Assembly: GCA_041287425.1 (NCBI GenBank)
Contig: JBEULG010000027.1
Coordinates: forward strand, 124,001 to 188,000
Direction of reading: 5' to 3'
DNA length: 64,000 bases
Origin: JAFGSI01 sp041287425
GTDB taxonomy: Bacteria > Chloroflexota > Anaerolineae > Anaerolineales > Villigracilaceae
Part shown: in pieces, positions 17,706 through 25,872 of the stretch
Numbering within the stretch: the stretch's first letter is position 1
Layout: each line of letters opens with the position of its first letter
The notes under the pieces: model-generated
The model's database searches: none
What the model was told of the DNA's origin: nothing
The model's input: only the letters and a program-made list of their open reading frames with translations
Position numbers and translations under genes: made by a program

Positions 17706-17778
17706 CTCCTCGCGGAGGACTCGAACCTCCAACCTAGCGGTTAACAGCCGCCCGCTCTGCCGATTGAGCTAGCGAGGA
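17706..17778 (-). tRNA. tRNA-Asn (GTT)
   Basis: A 73-nt cloverleaf on the minus strand. The acceptor stem TCCTCGC pairs with GCGAGGA. The anticodon loop CTGTTAA carries GTT, and the T arm contains GGTTCGAGTCC. The 3' CCA is not encoded, so it must be added after transcription. Confidence 0.96.
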
Positions 17779-17814
17779 AGGCAGGCGAGATTATATAGGG
17801 AAGAGGGGTGTCTG

Positions 17815-18798
17815 TCAATACTTGATGGCGCTGAAGCGGCTGAGTTTCTCCAGGCGATGGGTGGCGATGATTTGGCGCACGGTGCCGGTCAGGCCGCGCA
17901 CCACCAGGCTATCGGTACGGGCGCCATTGCCAAAGTATTTGACGCCTTGAAGAAATTCGCCGTTGGTGATGCCGGTCGCGGCAAAAAAGACATCATCTGA
18001 GGCGACCAAGTCGTCTATGGTCAGAATTTTTTCGAAGTCATAGCCCATCTCGCGGCCGCGGCGCACCTCGTCTTCGCTGCGGGCGTACAGTTTGCCCTGA
18101 ATCTCGCCGCCCATTGCCCGCAGGGCACAAGCGGCGATAACCCCTTCCGGCGTGCCGCCGATGCCGTAGAGCATGTCAATGCCCGAATCGGGCCAGCAGG
18201 TCATCAGGGCGCCGGCGACGTCGCCATCGGCCAGCAGACGAATGCGCGCCCCCAGGCGGCGCACTTCCGCAATCAATTCGGCATGCCGCGGACGGTCGAG
18301 GATGACCAGTGTCAGGTCTTCAACGGCTTTGCCCTTGGCCCTGGCCACGGCACGCAAATTTTCCTCGACCGAGGCCTCGATATGCACGCAGCCGCGCGCC
18401 TGCGGGCCAACCGCAATCTTGTGCATGTACACAAAAGGGCCAGGGTCGAACATCGTCCCGCGCGGCGCCAGGGCGACGGTCGCAATCGCATTCGAGGTGC
18501 CATTGGCCAGTGGACGCGTCCCGTCGATGGGGTCCACGGCGATGTCCATCTCGACCCCCTGGCCGGTTCCCACCCGCTCGCCGTTGAACAGCATCGGAGC
18601 CCGATCCTTCTCCCCCTCCCCGATGACGATGACGGCATTCATCTGAATGGAATTCAAAACAACCCGCATGGCCTCCACCGCGGCGCGGTCGGCAGCCTCC
18701 TTGTCCCCCCGCCCCATCAGACGACCGGCCGCCAGGGCGGCCGCCTCCGTCACGCGCACCAGTTCGAGAGCCAAGTTGCGTGTGGGTTCGGAATTCAT
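17815..18798 (-). CDS. glpX: fructose-1,6-bisphosphatase class II
   Basis: Hydrolyses fructose-1,6-bisphosphate to fructose-6-phosphate in gluconeogenesis. The 327-residue product has the metal-binding signature MDIAVDPIDGTRPLANG, the conserved IGEGEKDRAPML region and the GIGGTPEGVIAACAL segment of GlpX enzymes. The ATG at 18798 follows GGGAGG at 7-base spacing; a longer frame overlaps cdsA and is not needed. It lies 19 bases after the cdsA stop on the same strand, so it may be the last gene of the rpsB-cdsA operon. Confidence 0.95.
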   Translation of the reverse strand: MNSEPTRNLALELVRVTEAAALAAGRLMGRGDKEAADRAAVEAMRVVLNSIQMNAVIVIGEGEKDRAPMLFNGERVGTGQGVEMDIAVDPIDGTRPLANGTSNAIATVALAPRGTMFDPGPFVYMHKIAVGPQARGCVHIEASVEENLRAVARAKGKAVEDLTLVILDRPRHAELIAEVRRLGARIRLLADGDVAGALMTCWPDSGIDMLYGIGGTPEGVIAACALRAMGGEIQGKLYARSEDEVRRGREMGYDFEKILTIDDLVASDDVFFAATGITNGEFLQGVKYFGNGARTDSLVVRGLTGTVRQIIATHRLEKLSRFSAIKY

Positions 18799-18817
18799 CC
18801 TTTGCCTCCCGATGGAT

Positions 18818-19627
18818 TTACAACAAGAACCAGGTAACGAGAAAATAGCCGATTGCCCCGCCCCACAGCCAGGTATCGAAACGATCGAAGAAGCCGCCAT
18901 GGCCCGGGATAAGATTGCTGGAATCTTTGGCGCCCGCCTGGCGCTTGATCATGCTTTCACCCAGGTCGCCGAGGGTGGTGAGGATAGCCAACACCAGCCC
19001 CACCGCCGCGCCTTCCCACCAGCGGACCTCCAGCCCGCCGACCTGTTGAGCGAGGACGGCCAGCCCCGCTCCCCCCAACATCCCAAAAACCACGCCGCCC
19101 CAGTAGCCTTCCCATGTTTTCTTGGGGCTGAGGCGGGGGCTGAGGGGATGCCTGCCAAACGCTTTACCGATGAAATAAGCCGCCGAATCGGCAATCCACA
19201 CCGAGGGCAAAATCAGCCAGAACCACCACATACCGTTCGGCAGGGCGCGCAACTCGATCAAATAGGCACCGATCCAGCCCAGGTACAAAAAACCGCCCAG
19301 CGTAACGGCAAAGTCGGTCGCCGCCTGGTCGCGGCCCTCCTCGTACGCGAGCAGATGCCAGCCCATTGCCGCCAGAGCCAGAATAGAGAGGCCGCCGCCA
19401 GCCCGCTCCGGGAAATATGCCCGCAGGACCAGCAGGGCAGCCGTCCCGCCGACGACGAGCCAGGGGTGGGCATGCAAACCGGCCGCCCGGAACAACTGAA
19501 CGTATTCCCAGGCGGCCAGGCTCAAAAACAAGACGATCAAAAGGAAATAGGGGATACCCCCCAGGACGACGGCCGGGACGCCGATCGCAGCCAGGACAAT
19601 GGCAGCCAGAACGCGAGTTTTCAGCAC
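18818..19627 (-). CDS. cdsA: phosphatidate cytidylyltransferase
   Basis: Makes CDP-diacylglycerol from phosphatidate and CTP for phospholipid synthesis in the inner membrane. The 269-residue protein has about eight membrane helices and the CdsA signature near the C-terminus (SMIKRQAGAKDSSNLIPGHG followed by GFFDRFD). It follows uppS with a 3-base gap, the conserved order of the frr-uppS-cdsA block. Confidence 0.95.
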   Translation of the reverse strand: MLKTRVLAAIVLAAIGVPAVVLGGIPYFLLIVLFLSLAAWEYVQLFRAAGLHAHPWLVVGGTAALLVLRAYFPERAGGGLSILALAAMGWHLLAYEEGRDQAATDFAVTLGGFLYLGWIGAYLIELRALPNGMWWFWLILPSVWIADSAAYFIGKAFGRHPLSPRLSPKKTWEGYWGGVVFGMLGGAGLAVLAQQVGGLEVRWWEGAAVGLVLAILTTLGDLGESMIKRQAGAKDSSNLIPGHGGFFDRFDTWLWGGAIGYFLVTWFLL

Positions 19628-19630
19628 GGT

Positions 19631-20362
19631 TCAATCCTTAGTGAAACCTGACAAGCCGCCATAACGGCGGTCGCGGCGGGCATAGGCCTCCAGCGCTTTA
19701 CGGTATTCCTCTTTGTCGAAATCCGGCCAGTAAGTCGGCGTGATGTACCACTCGGAGTAAGCCGCCTGCCAGATGAGAAAGTTCGAGACCCGCAGTTCGC
19801 CCGAGGTGCGGATGATCAGGTCGGGGTCTGGGACGCCGGCCGTGAACAGGTAACGGTTGACCAGTTCGTCGTTCACCTCTTCGGCCCTGACGCCATCGCG
19901 AATCATTTTCTGGATGGCGCACACGATTTCATCCCGTCCGCCGTAATTGAAAGCCACACTCAGAATCAGCCGGTTGTTGTTGCGCGTCAAGTCGATAGCC
20001 GCCAGGACTTTTTCCTGGATGGCCGGGTCGAGGCGTTCCAACCGCCCGATGTGACGCAATTGCACCCCTTCTTTGTGTAACTCGCCCAATTCGCGGTCGA
20101 TGACATCCTCGAGGATGCGCATCAAGCCCTCGACCTCCTCGCGCGGCCGGCCCCAGTTTTCGGTCGAGAAGGCGTAAATGGTCAGGTACTGAATGCCGAA
20201 TTCGACGCTGGCGGTGATGATGCGGCGCAGATTCTCGGTGCCGGCGCGATGACCCGCCAAGCGCGGCAGGCCGCGCTGGAGCGCCCAACGGCCATTGCCA
20301 TCCATGATAATGGCGACATGGCGTGGAATTTTCGAGGGGGGAATCGAATTTTCGGAATTCAT
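19631..20362 (-). CDS. uppS: undecaprenyl (polyprenyl) diphosphate synthase
   Basis: A cis-prenyltransferase that extends farnesyl diphosphate to the lipid carrier used in cell-wall synthesis. The 243-residue protein carries the IMDGNGRWALQRGLPRLAGH motif with catalytic Asp and Arg, the YAFSTENWGRP segment and the C-terminal DLIIRTSGELRVSNFLIWQ motif. No purine-rich ribosome binding site precedes the ATG. It lies between frr and cdsA in the usual order. Confidence 0.95.
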   Translation of the reverse strand: MNSENSIPPSKIPRHVAIIMDGNGRWALQRGLPRLAGHRAGTENLRRIITASVEFGIQYLTIYAFSTENWGRPREEVEGLMRILEDVIDRELGELHKEGVQLRHIGRLERLDPAIQEKVLAAIDLTRNNNRLILSVAFNYGGRDEIVCAIQKMIRDGVRAEEVNDELVNRYLFTAGVPDPDLIIRTSGELRVSNFLIWQAAYSEWYITPTYWPDFDKEEYRKALEAYARRDRRYGGLSGFTKD

Positions 20363-20425
20363 AATCGGACAGGAGACCGCTCAGGCCCGCACTCCAAGGC
20401 CGGCCTGCGGCAACGCAGGCGGCGG

Positions 20426-20983
20426 CTAGACCTCCATTATCTCCTGTTCTTTGTGCTGCCCAATCTTGTTCACTTCTTCAATGAACTTATCGGTCACTTT
20501 TTGCAATTCCTCTTCGCCGCGTTCGAGGTCGTCTTCCGAGATGAGTTTTTCGCGCTCGAAATCGCGCAGGTCGTTGTGCAGGTCGCGCCGCACGTTGCGG
20601 ATGGCGACACGGGCCTCTTCCAAACGGTTGTGGACGACGCGCACCAGTTCGCGGCGACGCTCCTCGGTCAGGGCGGGCAGGTTGAGGCGGATCTGCTTGC
20701 CGTCGTTGTTCGGGGTCAGGCCAAGGTCCGAGGCCAGAATCGCCTTTTCGATGCTGCGCAGGGCAGCCGGGTCGAAGGGTTTGATCAGCAACTGGCGCGG
20801 TTCGGGGACAGAGATGGAAGCCAGTTGGATCAAGGGAGTCGAGGCGCCGTAGTACTCGACCGGCAATTTTTCCACCAGTGCCGGGCTGGCGCGTCCGGTG
20901 CGAATGGTCGCCAAGTCATCCTGCAAGTTCTGAACAGCGGCGTGCATACGAGTCTGGGCTTCTTTCAGAATGTCGTTTATCAC
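20426..20983 (-). CDS. frr: ribosome recycling factor
   Basis: Splits the post-termination ribosome together with EF-G. The 185-residue protein shows the typical RTGRASPALVEKLPVEYYGA segment and the C-terminal helix KVTDKFIEEVNKIGQHKEQEIMEV. The start codon is GTG at 20983 with GGAGG 6 bases upstream, so GTG is well supported. It lies 127 bases downstream of pyrH. Confidence 0.96.
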   Translation of the reverse strand: MINDILKEAQTRMHAAVQNLQDDLATIRTGRASPALVEKLPVEYYGASTPLIQLASISVPEPRQLLIKPFDPAALRSIEKAILASDLGLTPNNDGKQIRLNLPALTEERRRELVRVVHNRLEEARVAIRNVRRDLHNDLRDFEREKLISEDDLERGEEELQKVTDKFIEEVNKIGQHKEQEIMEV

Positions 20984-21110
20984 GTCAGCCTCCGAAGATG
21001 AACAAGGATGTGCCCTAAGGATACCCTAAAACCATAAAATTTGCCACTTAAACAGCAGGCAGCCGGATTCCATCCACCGGCAAAGCCTGTTGTTATGATG
21101 GTTTCGTCGT

Positions 21111-21824
21111 TCAACGCACGAGGGTGCCGACCTTTTCGCCGCGCAGCGCCCGCTCGAGCGCCTCGGGGTCCCACAGGTTGATGACCAGGATGGGCAAATT
21201 GTTTTCCATGCACAGGGAGATGGCCGTGCTGTCCATCACTTCCAGGCGGCGGTTGAGGACATCGATGTAGGTGAGGGAGTCGAATTTGCGGGCCGCCGGG
21301 TCCTTGTGCGGGTCGGCGTCATATACGCCGTCCACCTTGGTGGCTTTGATGAGCACATCGGCGTCGATTTCGACCGCCCGCAGGGCGGCGGCGGTGTCGG
21401 TCGAAAAGAAGGGGTTGCCGGTGCCGGCCCCGAAGATGACGACGCGCTGCTTTTCCAGGTGGCGGATGGCCCGCCGCCGGATGTACGGTTCGGCAACGGC
21501 GCGCATCTCGATGGCCGACTGGACGCGTGTATAGACGCCTGCCCGCTCCAGCGCATCCATCAGCGCCATAGCGTTCATCATCGTCGCCAACATGCCCATG
21601 TAGTCGGCGGTGGCGCGATCCATGCCGCGCTCCAGCCCCTGTTTGCCGCGCCAGAGATTCCCCGCCCCGATGACAATGGCCACCTCGACCCCCAGCCTGT
21701 GAACCCGCCGGACGCGTTCGGCAATCGCCTCGGCCTGTAACGGGTCGATGCCAAAGCCGTCCTCGCCGGCCAGCGACTCGCCGCTCAGTTTGAGCAGGAT
21801 GCGCTTGTATTTCAAGGCGCTCAT
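21111..21824 (-). CDS. pyrH: uridylate (UMP) kinase
   Basis: Phosphorylates UMP to UDP. The 237-residue product has the amino-acid-kinase fold with YKRILLKLSGESLAG at the N-terminus, GAGNLWRGKQG, and GTGNPFFSTDTAAALRA, all typical of bacterial PyrH. I prefer the ATG at 21824 because AGGAAACGAA lies directly upstream; an in-frame upstream codon would add nine residues without a ribosome binding site. It sits between tsf and frr in the conserved order. Confidence 0.96.
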   Translation of the reverse strand: MSALKYKRILLKLSGESLAGEDGFGIDPLQAEAIAERVRRVHRLGVEVAIVIGAGNLWRGKQGLERGMDRATADYMGMLATMMNAMALMDALERAGVYTRVQSAIEMRAVAEPYIRRRAIRHLEKQRVVIFGAGTGNPFFSTDTAAALRAVEIDADVLIKATKVDGVYDADPHKDPAARKFDSLTYIDVLNRRLEVMDSTAISLCMENNLPILVINLWDPEALERALRGEKVGTLVR

Positions 21825-21877
21825 TTCGTTTCCTCCGAGAAAAGAGGCCAACCGTACGGTTGGCCTCTCAACGATTG

Positions 21878-22480
21878 TTACTGACTGGCTTCGCCCAATT
21901 CCCAGCGCACAAAGCGCCGGATGACGATATTCTCGCCGATGGCTGCGATCTGATCGAGCAGCAGTTTCTCGATGGGCGTTTTCTCGTCGCGGATGTAGAT
22001 CTGGCGCAACAGGCAGACTTCATCCTTATATTTTTCGACGCGGCCCTCGGCAATGCGGTCGAGCATGTGTTCGGGCTTGCCTTCCTCGCGGGCGCGGGCT
22101 TTGGCGATCTCGGTCTCGTGAGCGAGTTCCTCGGCCGGGATTTCCTCCGGGCGGATGTAGCGCGGCGCCGCGGCGGCAATCTGCAGGGCAATCTCGTGAG
22201 CGAATTTGCGGAAGGTATCGGAGCGGGCGACGAAATCCGTCTCGCAGTTGACCTCCACCATCACTCCCACCCGACCGTTGCCGTGCGAGTACAATTCCAC
22301 GACGCCGTTGGAGGCAACCCGGTCGGCGCGCTTGGCGGCGGTGGCCAAACCCTTTTCGCGCAGGTAGTCCACCGCTTTCTGAAAATCGCCGTTGGCTTCG
22401 GTCAGGGCTTTGCGGCAGTCCAGCACGCCGGCATTCGTTGCGGCACGCAATTCCTTGATCATTTCAGTGGTAATTTCCAT
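21878..22480 (-). CDS. tsf: elongation factor Ts
   Basis: Nucleotide exchange factor for EF-Tu. The 200-residue protein has the N-terminal UBA-like domain (IKELRAATNAGVLDCRKAL), the core motif VEVNCETDFVARSDTF and the C-terminal module, and is of the short type. The ATG at 22480 has GAGGTG at 9-base spacing, whereas an in-frame GTG at 22492 does not. It follows rpsB after 21 bases. Confidence 0.95.
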   Translation of the reverse strand: MEITTEMIKELRAATNAGVLDCRKALTEANGDFQKAVDYLREKGLATAAKRADRVASNGVVELYSHGNGRVGVMVEVNCETDFVARSDTFRKFAHEIALQIAAAAPRYIRPEEIPAEELAHETEIAKARAREEGKPEHMLDRIAEGRVEKYKDEVCLLRQIYIRDEKTPIEKLLLDQIAAIGENIVIRRFVRWELGEASQ

Positions 22481-22501
22481 ACTCTCATACACCTCGATAG
22501 A

Positions 22502-23407
22502 TTATTCTTCTTCCTCGTCCGGCTCGATGTCGTCATACTCGACCTCGGCCTCCTCTTCTTCCTCTTCTTCTCTAGGGGCTGGGGCCAGTTTTGCCAGCGT
22601 AGCCTCGCCGAGCAGTTCTTCATCCTGAAGTTCGACTTCCTCTTCCACCGGCCGGGCCGTCCGTCGGCCAGCCGCCGCTTCTTCGGCAGCGGGTTCGGCC
22701 GGCGTTTCCAATTCCTCATCTTTGCGCAGCGCCTTGCCCTCCAAGACGGCATCGGCCATCTTGCCAACCAGCAGTTTGATTGCCCGAATGGCGTCGTCGT
22801 TGGACGGAATGACGTAGTCCACGTGCGAGGGGTCGCAATTGGTATCCACCAGCGCAACGACCGGGATGTTGAGGAGATTGGCCTCATGCACGGCGGCGGC
22901 CTCGCGCATCACGTCCACCACGAAGAGCAGGTTCGGCAGACGCGTCATCGAACGCACGCCCGAAAGGCGGATGTTCAGGCGATTGACTTCCCGCTGGATG
23001 AGGAGGCCTTCCTTTTTGGTCAGTTTTTCAATCTCGCCGCTGGCCAACAATCTCTCCATCCGATCCAATTCCTGGATGCGCTGGTACATCGTCGGCCAGT
23101 TGGTGAGCATGCCGCCCAGCCAGCGTTCGGTGACGTAGGGCATACCGCAGCGGATGGCCTCTTCGCGCACCGTCTCTTGCGCCTGCCGCTTGGTGCCGAC
23201 GAAAAGCACCACACCGCCCGCAGCCACCGTGTCGCGAATGACGTTGTAGGCGGTGTTAATGGCCTTGACCGTCTGTTGCAGGTCAATGATATGAATGCCG
23301 TTGCGTTCGGTGAAAATGTACGGCTTCATGCCCGGATTCCATTTGTTGGTCCGGTGCCCAAAGTGGACGCCGCTCTCCAGCAGCGCCTTCATAGAAACAA
23401 CTGCCAT
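22502..23407 (-). CDS. rpsB: ribosomal protein S2 with a long acidic C-terminal tail
   Basis: Small-subunit ribosomal protein. Residues 1-235 are a standard S2 (LESGVHFGHRTNKWNPGMK, FVGTKRQAQE, CDPSHVDYVIPSNDDAIRAI). The remaining 65 residues are a low-complexity tail very rich in Glu and Asp that ends in a run of acidic residues. The ATG at 23407 is preceded by AAAGGAG. It is the first gene of the rpsB-tsf-pyrH-frr-uppS-cdsA cluster. A structured leader of about 130 bases precedes it. The tail has no similarity I can name and could be a disordered interaction arm. Confidence 0.96.
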   Translation of the reverse strand: MAVVSMKALLESGVHFGHRTNKWNPGMKPYIFTERNGIHIIDLQQTVKAINTAYNVIRDTVAAGGVVLFVGTKRQAQETVREEAIRCGMPYVTERWLGGMLTNWPTMYQRIQELDRMERLLASGEIEKLTKKEGLLIQREVNRLNIRLSGVRSMTRLPNLLFVVDVMREAAAVHEANLLNIPVVALVDTNCDPSHVDYVIPSNDDAIRAIKLLVGKMADAVLEGKALRKDEELETPAEPAAEEAAAGRRTARPVEEEVELQDEELLGEATLAKLAPAPREEEEEEEAEVEYDDIEPDEEEE

Positions 23408-23551
23408 CTTATCTCCTTTGCTTTCCCGCCCTCCAGCGTCGCCTGGCGACGCGGGGCGGAGTGGGTTTAGCGGGGTCATTTTCCCGCTCAGGGACGCTTG
23501 ATGCCCGTCCCAGGCAAAATGGCGCTTCTTTGCGGAAGCCGCCCAAGTATA
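23408..23551 (-). promoter_or_regulatory. rpsB promoter and structured 5' leader
   Basis: An extended -10 box TGGTATACT lies at 23554-23546 on the minus strand with no good -35 box. The predicted leader of about 130 bases holds three hairpins in a row: GGGACG/CGTCCC, AGCGGG/CCCGCT, and a compound one with outer CCGCCC/GGGCGG and inner GCGTCG/CGACGC arms. S2 is known to repress its own operon through leader RNA in other bacteria, so this is a candidate autoregulatory site; the fold here is only inferred. Confidence 0.55.
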
Positions 23552-23604
23552 CCACAAAAAGCGAAAGGCCATCGCACTCCGGCCGCGCCTCTTGTCTGTG
23601 ACGA

Positions 23605-23633
23605 TTGCGCGCCCAGGTGGATTGCACTATACT
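23605..23633 (+). promoter_or_regulatory. promoter for the small Cys-rich protein gene
   Basis: TTGCGC at 23605-23610 and TATACT at 23628-23633 are separated by 17 bases. The predicted start is about 40 bases before the ATG at 23680. The promoter is divergent from the rpsB promoter. Confidence 0.55.
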
Positions 23634-23679
23634 TGGGGCTGCCAACTCCCGTCGAAACCGTTTTCGAAAAGAGCCCGTT

Positions 23680-23970
23680 ATGAACATTTTCCAGAAACTT
23701 GCCAAAGCCTTCGCCCCCGCCCCCAAAGGGAGATTTTACAAATTCTCGGTGCGCTGCAAGCGCTGCGGGGAAATCATCCAGGGGCAGGTGAATATTTACA
23801 ACGACCCCAGCCTGGAATACGACGCCAACGATAAGCCCTACTACATCTGCCGCAAAGTATTGATTGGGGGTGGGCCCTGTTTCCAGCCAATCGAAGTGGT
23901 GCTGACCTTCGACGAGCCGCGGCGGGTGGTCAACCGACAAATCAGCGGCGGCGAGTTCGTGGAGGAGTGA
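23680..23970 (+). CDS. small protein with two Cys pairs (possible zinc site)
   Basis: A 96-residue soluble protein of unknown function. It has CKRC at residues 24-27 and two further Cys in ICRKVLIGGGPC, a spacing that fits one structural zinc site. The chain looks like a single compact beta-rich domain. I begin at the ATG at 23680; an upstream in-frame ATG would start ahead of the predicted promoter. It stands alone between the rpsB operon (divergent) and dnaA (convergent). Confidence 0.75.
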   Translation: MNIFQKLAKAFAPAPKGRFYKFSVRCKRCGEIIQGQVNIYNDPSLEYDANDKPYYICRKVLIGGGPCFQPIEVVLTFDEPRRVVNRQISGGEFVEE

Positions 23971-23997
23971 CCCGCTCCGAAAGGGGGAAAACGCGCG

Positions 23998-24021
23998 CCG
24001 TCCCGGCCTGAACCGGGACGG
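23998..24021. terminator. hairpin between convergent genes
   Basis: A perfect 9-bp stem (CCGTCCCGG/CCGGGACGG) with a 6-base loop lies between the convergent ends of the small Cys protein gene and dnaA. No T tract follows on either strand, so termination efficiency is uncertain. Confidence 0.5.
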
Positions 24022-24055
24022 CTGACTGAGCCAAACACCCACGCGAAAAAGGCTC

Positions 24056-25405
24056 TCAGGCGGCCGCGCCGCCATATAATTGTTGTCGGATTTGAACAAC
24101 CTGACGGCGCAGGCGGTCGTCGCGTTCGAGCAAATCGGCGACCTTGTCGCAGGCGTACATGACGGTCGTGTGGTCGCGCCCGCCCAGCGCCTGTCCGATC
24201 TGCGGGAGGGAGATATTGCTCTCGCGCAGCAGATACATGGCAATCTGACGCGGCAGGGCGACCTCGCGCGAGCGCTCGGCGGAGAGCAAACGGTCAACCG
24301 GCAGGTTGAAGGCCCGCGCCACCACATCCACCACTGTGTCGGGCCTGACATCGCCGCGCTGGGGCAACAAATCGGCCAGGGCGATTTCAGCCAGTTGAGG
24401 GGTGAGGGCCATGCCGCTCAAGTCGGAAAAGGCGATGATACGGTTGAGGGCGCCTTCCAGTTCGCGGATGTTGGATTGGACGCGGCGGGCAATCAGTTCC
24501 AGAATGCCGGCCGGAATCGTCCGGCCGAGTCTCTCGGCTTTGGAACGCAGGATGGCGAGACGGGTCTCGATGTCAGGAAGTTGAATGTCGGCCGTCAGCC
24601 CCCACTCGAAGCGCGAGCGCAGGCGCTCTTCCAGCGTGACGAGCGACTTCGGCGGCCGGTCGGAGGAGATGATGATTTGCTTGTTCTGCCCGTGCAGGCA
24701 ATTAAAAGTATGGAAGAACTCCTCCTGCGTGGCTTCCTTGCCGGCGATGAATTGAATGTCATCCACCAGCAAAACATCCACGGCGCGGTATTTTTCGCGA
24801 AAGGCAGGGGTGGTATGGGTGCGAATAGCGTTAATCAGGTCGTTGGTGAATTCTTCCGAAGAGACATAGCGGACGCGCAAACTGCGCTTCTGGCAGGCAT
24901 TGCCAATGGCATGCAGCAAGTGGGTTTTGCCCAGCCCTACGCCGCCGTAGAGGAAGAGCGGATTATAGGCTTGAGCGGGGTTCTCGGCGACCGCCAGGGA
25001 GGCAGCGTGCGCCAGCCGGTTGTTGGGGCCGACCACAAAACTTTCGAAGGTGTAGCGGGGGTTGAGCGAATCGGAGACCTGTCTGGAGGCAGAGGTTTCC
25101 TGGCGAGCGGCCCCAGGTTCGATCTCCTCCGTCCGCTCGGCGTCCGATTCCGGGCGGCCGTTGGGCATCACCACAAAGCGGACCTCCACTTCGCGCTCGA
25201 CAACTCCCCCCAGCAGGCGAGCCACCGTGCTGGAAAGACGGCTGTCCAGCCAATCACGGGCATAAGCATTCCGAACGCCGACTGTGAAGATTCCGTCTTC
25301 GTAAGAAATGGCCTTGGTATCGCGCACCCAGGTATCGTATGAGGCGCGCGGCATCTCCATCTGGAGCTGGCTAAGTACAGACTGCCAGGCATGTTCGGCG
25401 TTCAT
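24056..25405 (-). CDS. dnaA: chromosomal replication initiator protein DnaA
   Basis: ATP-dependent initiator that binds and opens the replication origin. The 449-residue protein has domain I at the N-terminus, a variable linker, the AAA+ domain with Walker A GGVGLGKTHLLHAIG and Walker B VLLVDDIQF, and the C-terminal DNA-binding domain with the signature QALGGRDHTTVMYACDKV. The ATG at 25405 has GAGGAAGAG upstream; longer in-frame starts run into the leader hairpins. dnaN is not adjacent, and the neighbours are a small Cys protein gene and a histidine kinase gene, so the usual dnaA-dnaN context is absent. Confidence 0.97.
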   Translation of the reverse strand: MNAEHAWQSVLSQLQMEMPRASYDTWVRDTKAISYEDGIFTVGVRNAYARDWLDSRLSSTVARLLGGVVEREVEVRFVVMPNGRPESDAERTEEIEPGAARQETSASRQVSDSLNPRYTFESFVVGPNNRLAHAASLAVAENPAQAYNPLFLYGGVGLGKTHLLHAIGNACQKRSLRVRYVSSEEFTNDLINAIRTHTTPAFREKYRAVDVLLVDDIQFIAGKEATQEEFFHTFNCLHGQNKQIIISSDRPPKSLVTLEERLRSRFEWGLTADIQLPDIETRLAILRSKAERLGRTIPAGILELIARRVQSNIRELEGALNRIIAFSDLSGMALTPQLAEIALADLLPQRGDVRPDTVVDVVARAFNLPVDRLLSAERSREVALPRQIAMYLLRESNISLPQIGQALGGRDHTTVMYACDKVADLLERDDRLRRQVVQIRQQLYGGAAA

Positions 25406-25440
25406 CTCTTCCTCCACGATTGCTGTGATTTTTGCATCGA

Positions 25441-25542
25441 GGTACGGGGATAGAAACCCACTGCCAGAGCAGTGGGCGTACCGACTAAAAAATATCGAAT
25501 TAGGCGCTATCTTACTTTGGGAGAGGGCAGGGCTTACTGCCC
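25441..25542 (-). promoter_or_regulatory. structured leader of dnaA
   Basis: Two hairpins lie in the predicted dnaA leader. The first has an inner stem CCCACTGC/GCAGTGGG (25457-25476) enclosed by an outer stem GGTACG/CGTACC (25441-25446 with 25477-25482). The second is GGGCAG/CTGCCC at 25525-25542. The structure ends 36 bases before the start codon, so it could influence translation or early termination. No named RNA family is recognised. Confidence 0.5.
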
Positions 25543-25553
25543 ATTGTGCCCCT

Positions 25554-25583
25554 ATTGTAGCAGAAAGACCCGTTGCTTTCCAA
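25554..25583 (-). promoter_or_regulatory. candidate dnaA promoter
   Basis: On the minus strand TTGGAA (25583-25578) and TACAAT (25559-25554) are separated by 18 bases. Transcription would start near 25547, giving a leader of about 140 bases. Confidence 0.45.
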
Positions 25584-25872
25584 TACGCCAAACCTACGCT
25601 ATCCTAAAAACTTTTTGATTTTTAAGGTCTTGCAGATCTTAAGCAAAGACTTGCAGAACGGCCAGACCTGGGCGAAAGGACGTTGTTTCTTCTCCCCCCA
25701 TAAATGCCGGCTGCGGGACGAGGACACCCCATTTATGGGGTGAAATTTCCGTTACTTGACCGTCAGGTGGAGAAATGGGTATTAAACTTAAAAATTCTTC
25801 TGCTGACCAGGGCTCGGTTCCTCCGGCGTGAAACTCAAGAAATCGCGTTTCGCTCCTCGCCGGAGGTCGAAA
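25584..25872. repeat. non-coding stretch with two long-range inverted repeats
   Basis: No gene is seen between the dnaA promoter and the end of the histidine kinase gene. Two inverted repeats stand out: CCCCATAAATG/CATTTATGGGG (25696-25706 with 25730-25740) and CCTCCGGCG/CGCCGGAGG (25820-25828 with 25858-25866). The second lies just after the kinase stop codon and may mark its transcript end. I find no DnaA box of the TTATCCACA type here, so I do not call an origin. Confidence 0.55.

Noticed and set aside
22481..22492. GTG at 22492 as start of tsf
   Set aside because: No ribosome binding site fits it; the ATG at 22480 has GAGGTG at 9-base spacing and matches the family start.
25406..25872. 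Replication origin next to dnaA
   Set aside because: The stretch has inverted repeats, but I found no DnaA boxes and no AT-rich unwinding region typical of oriC.
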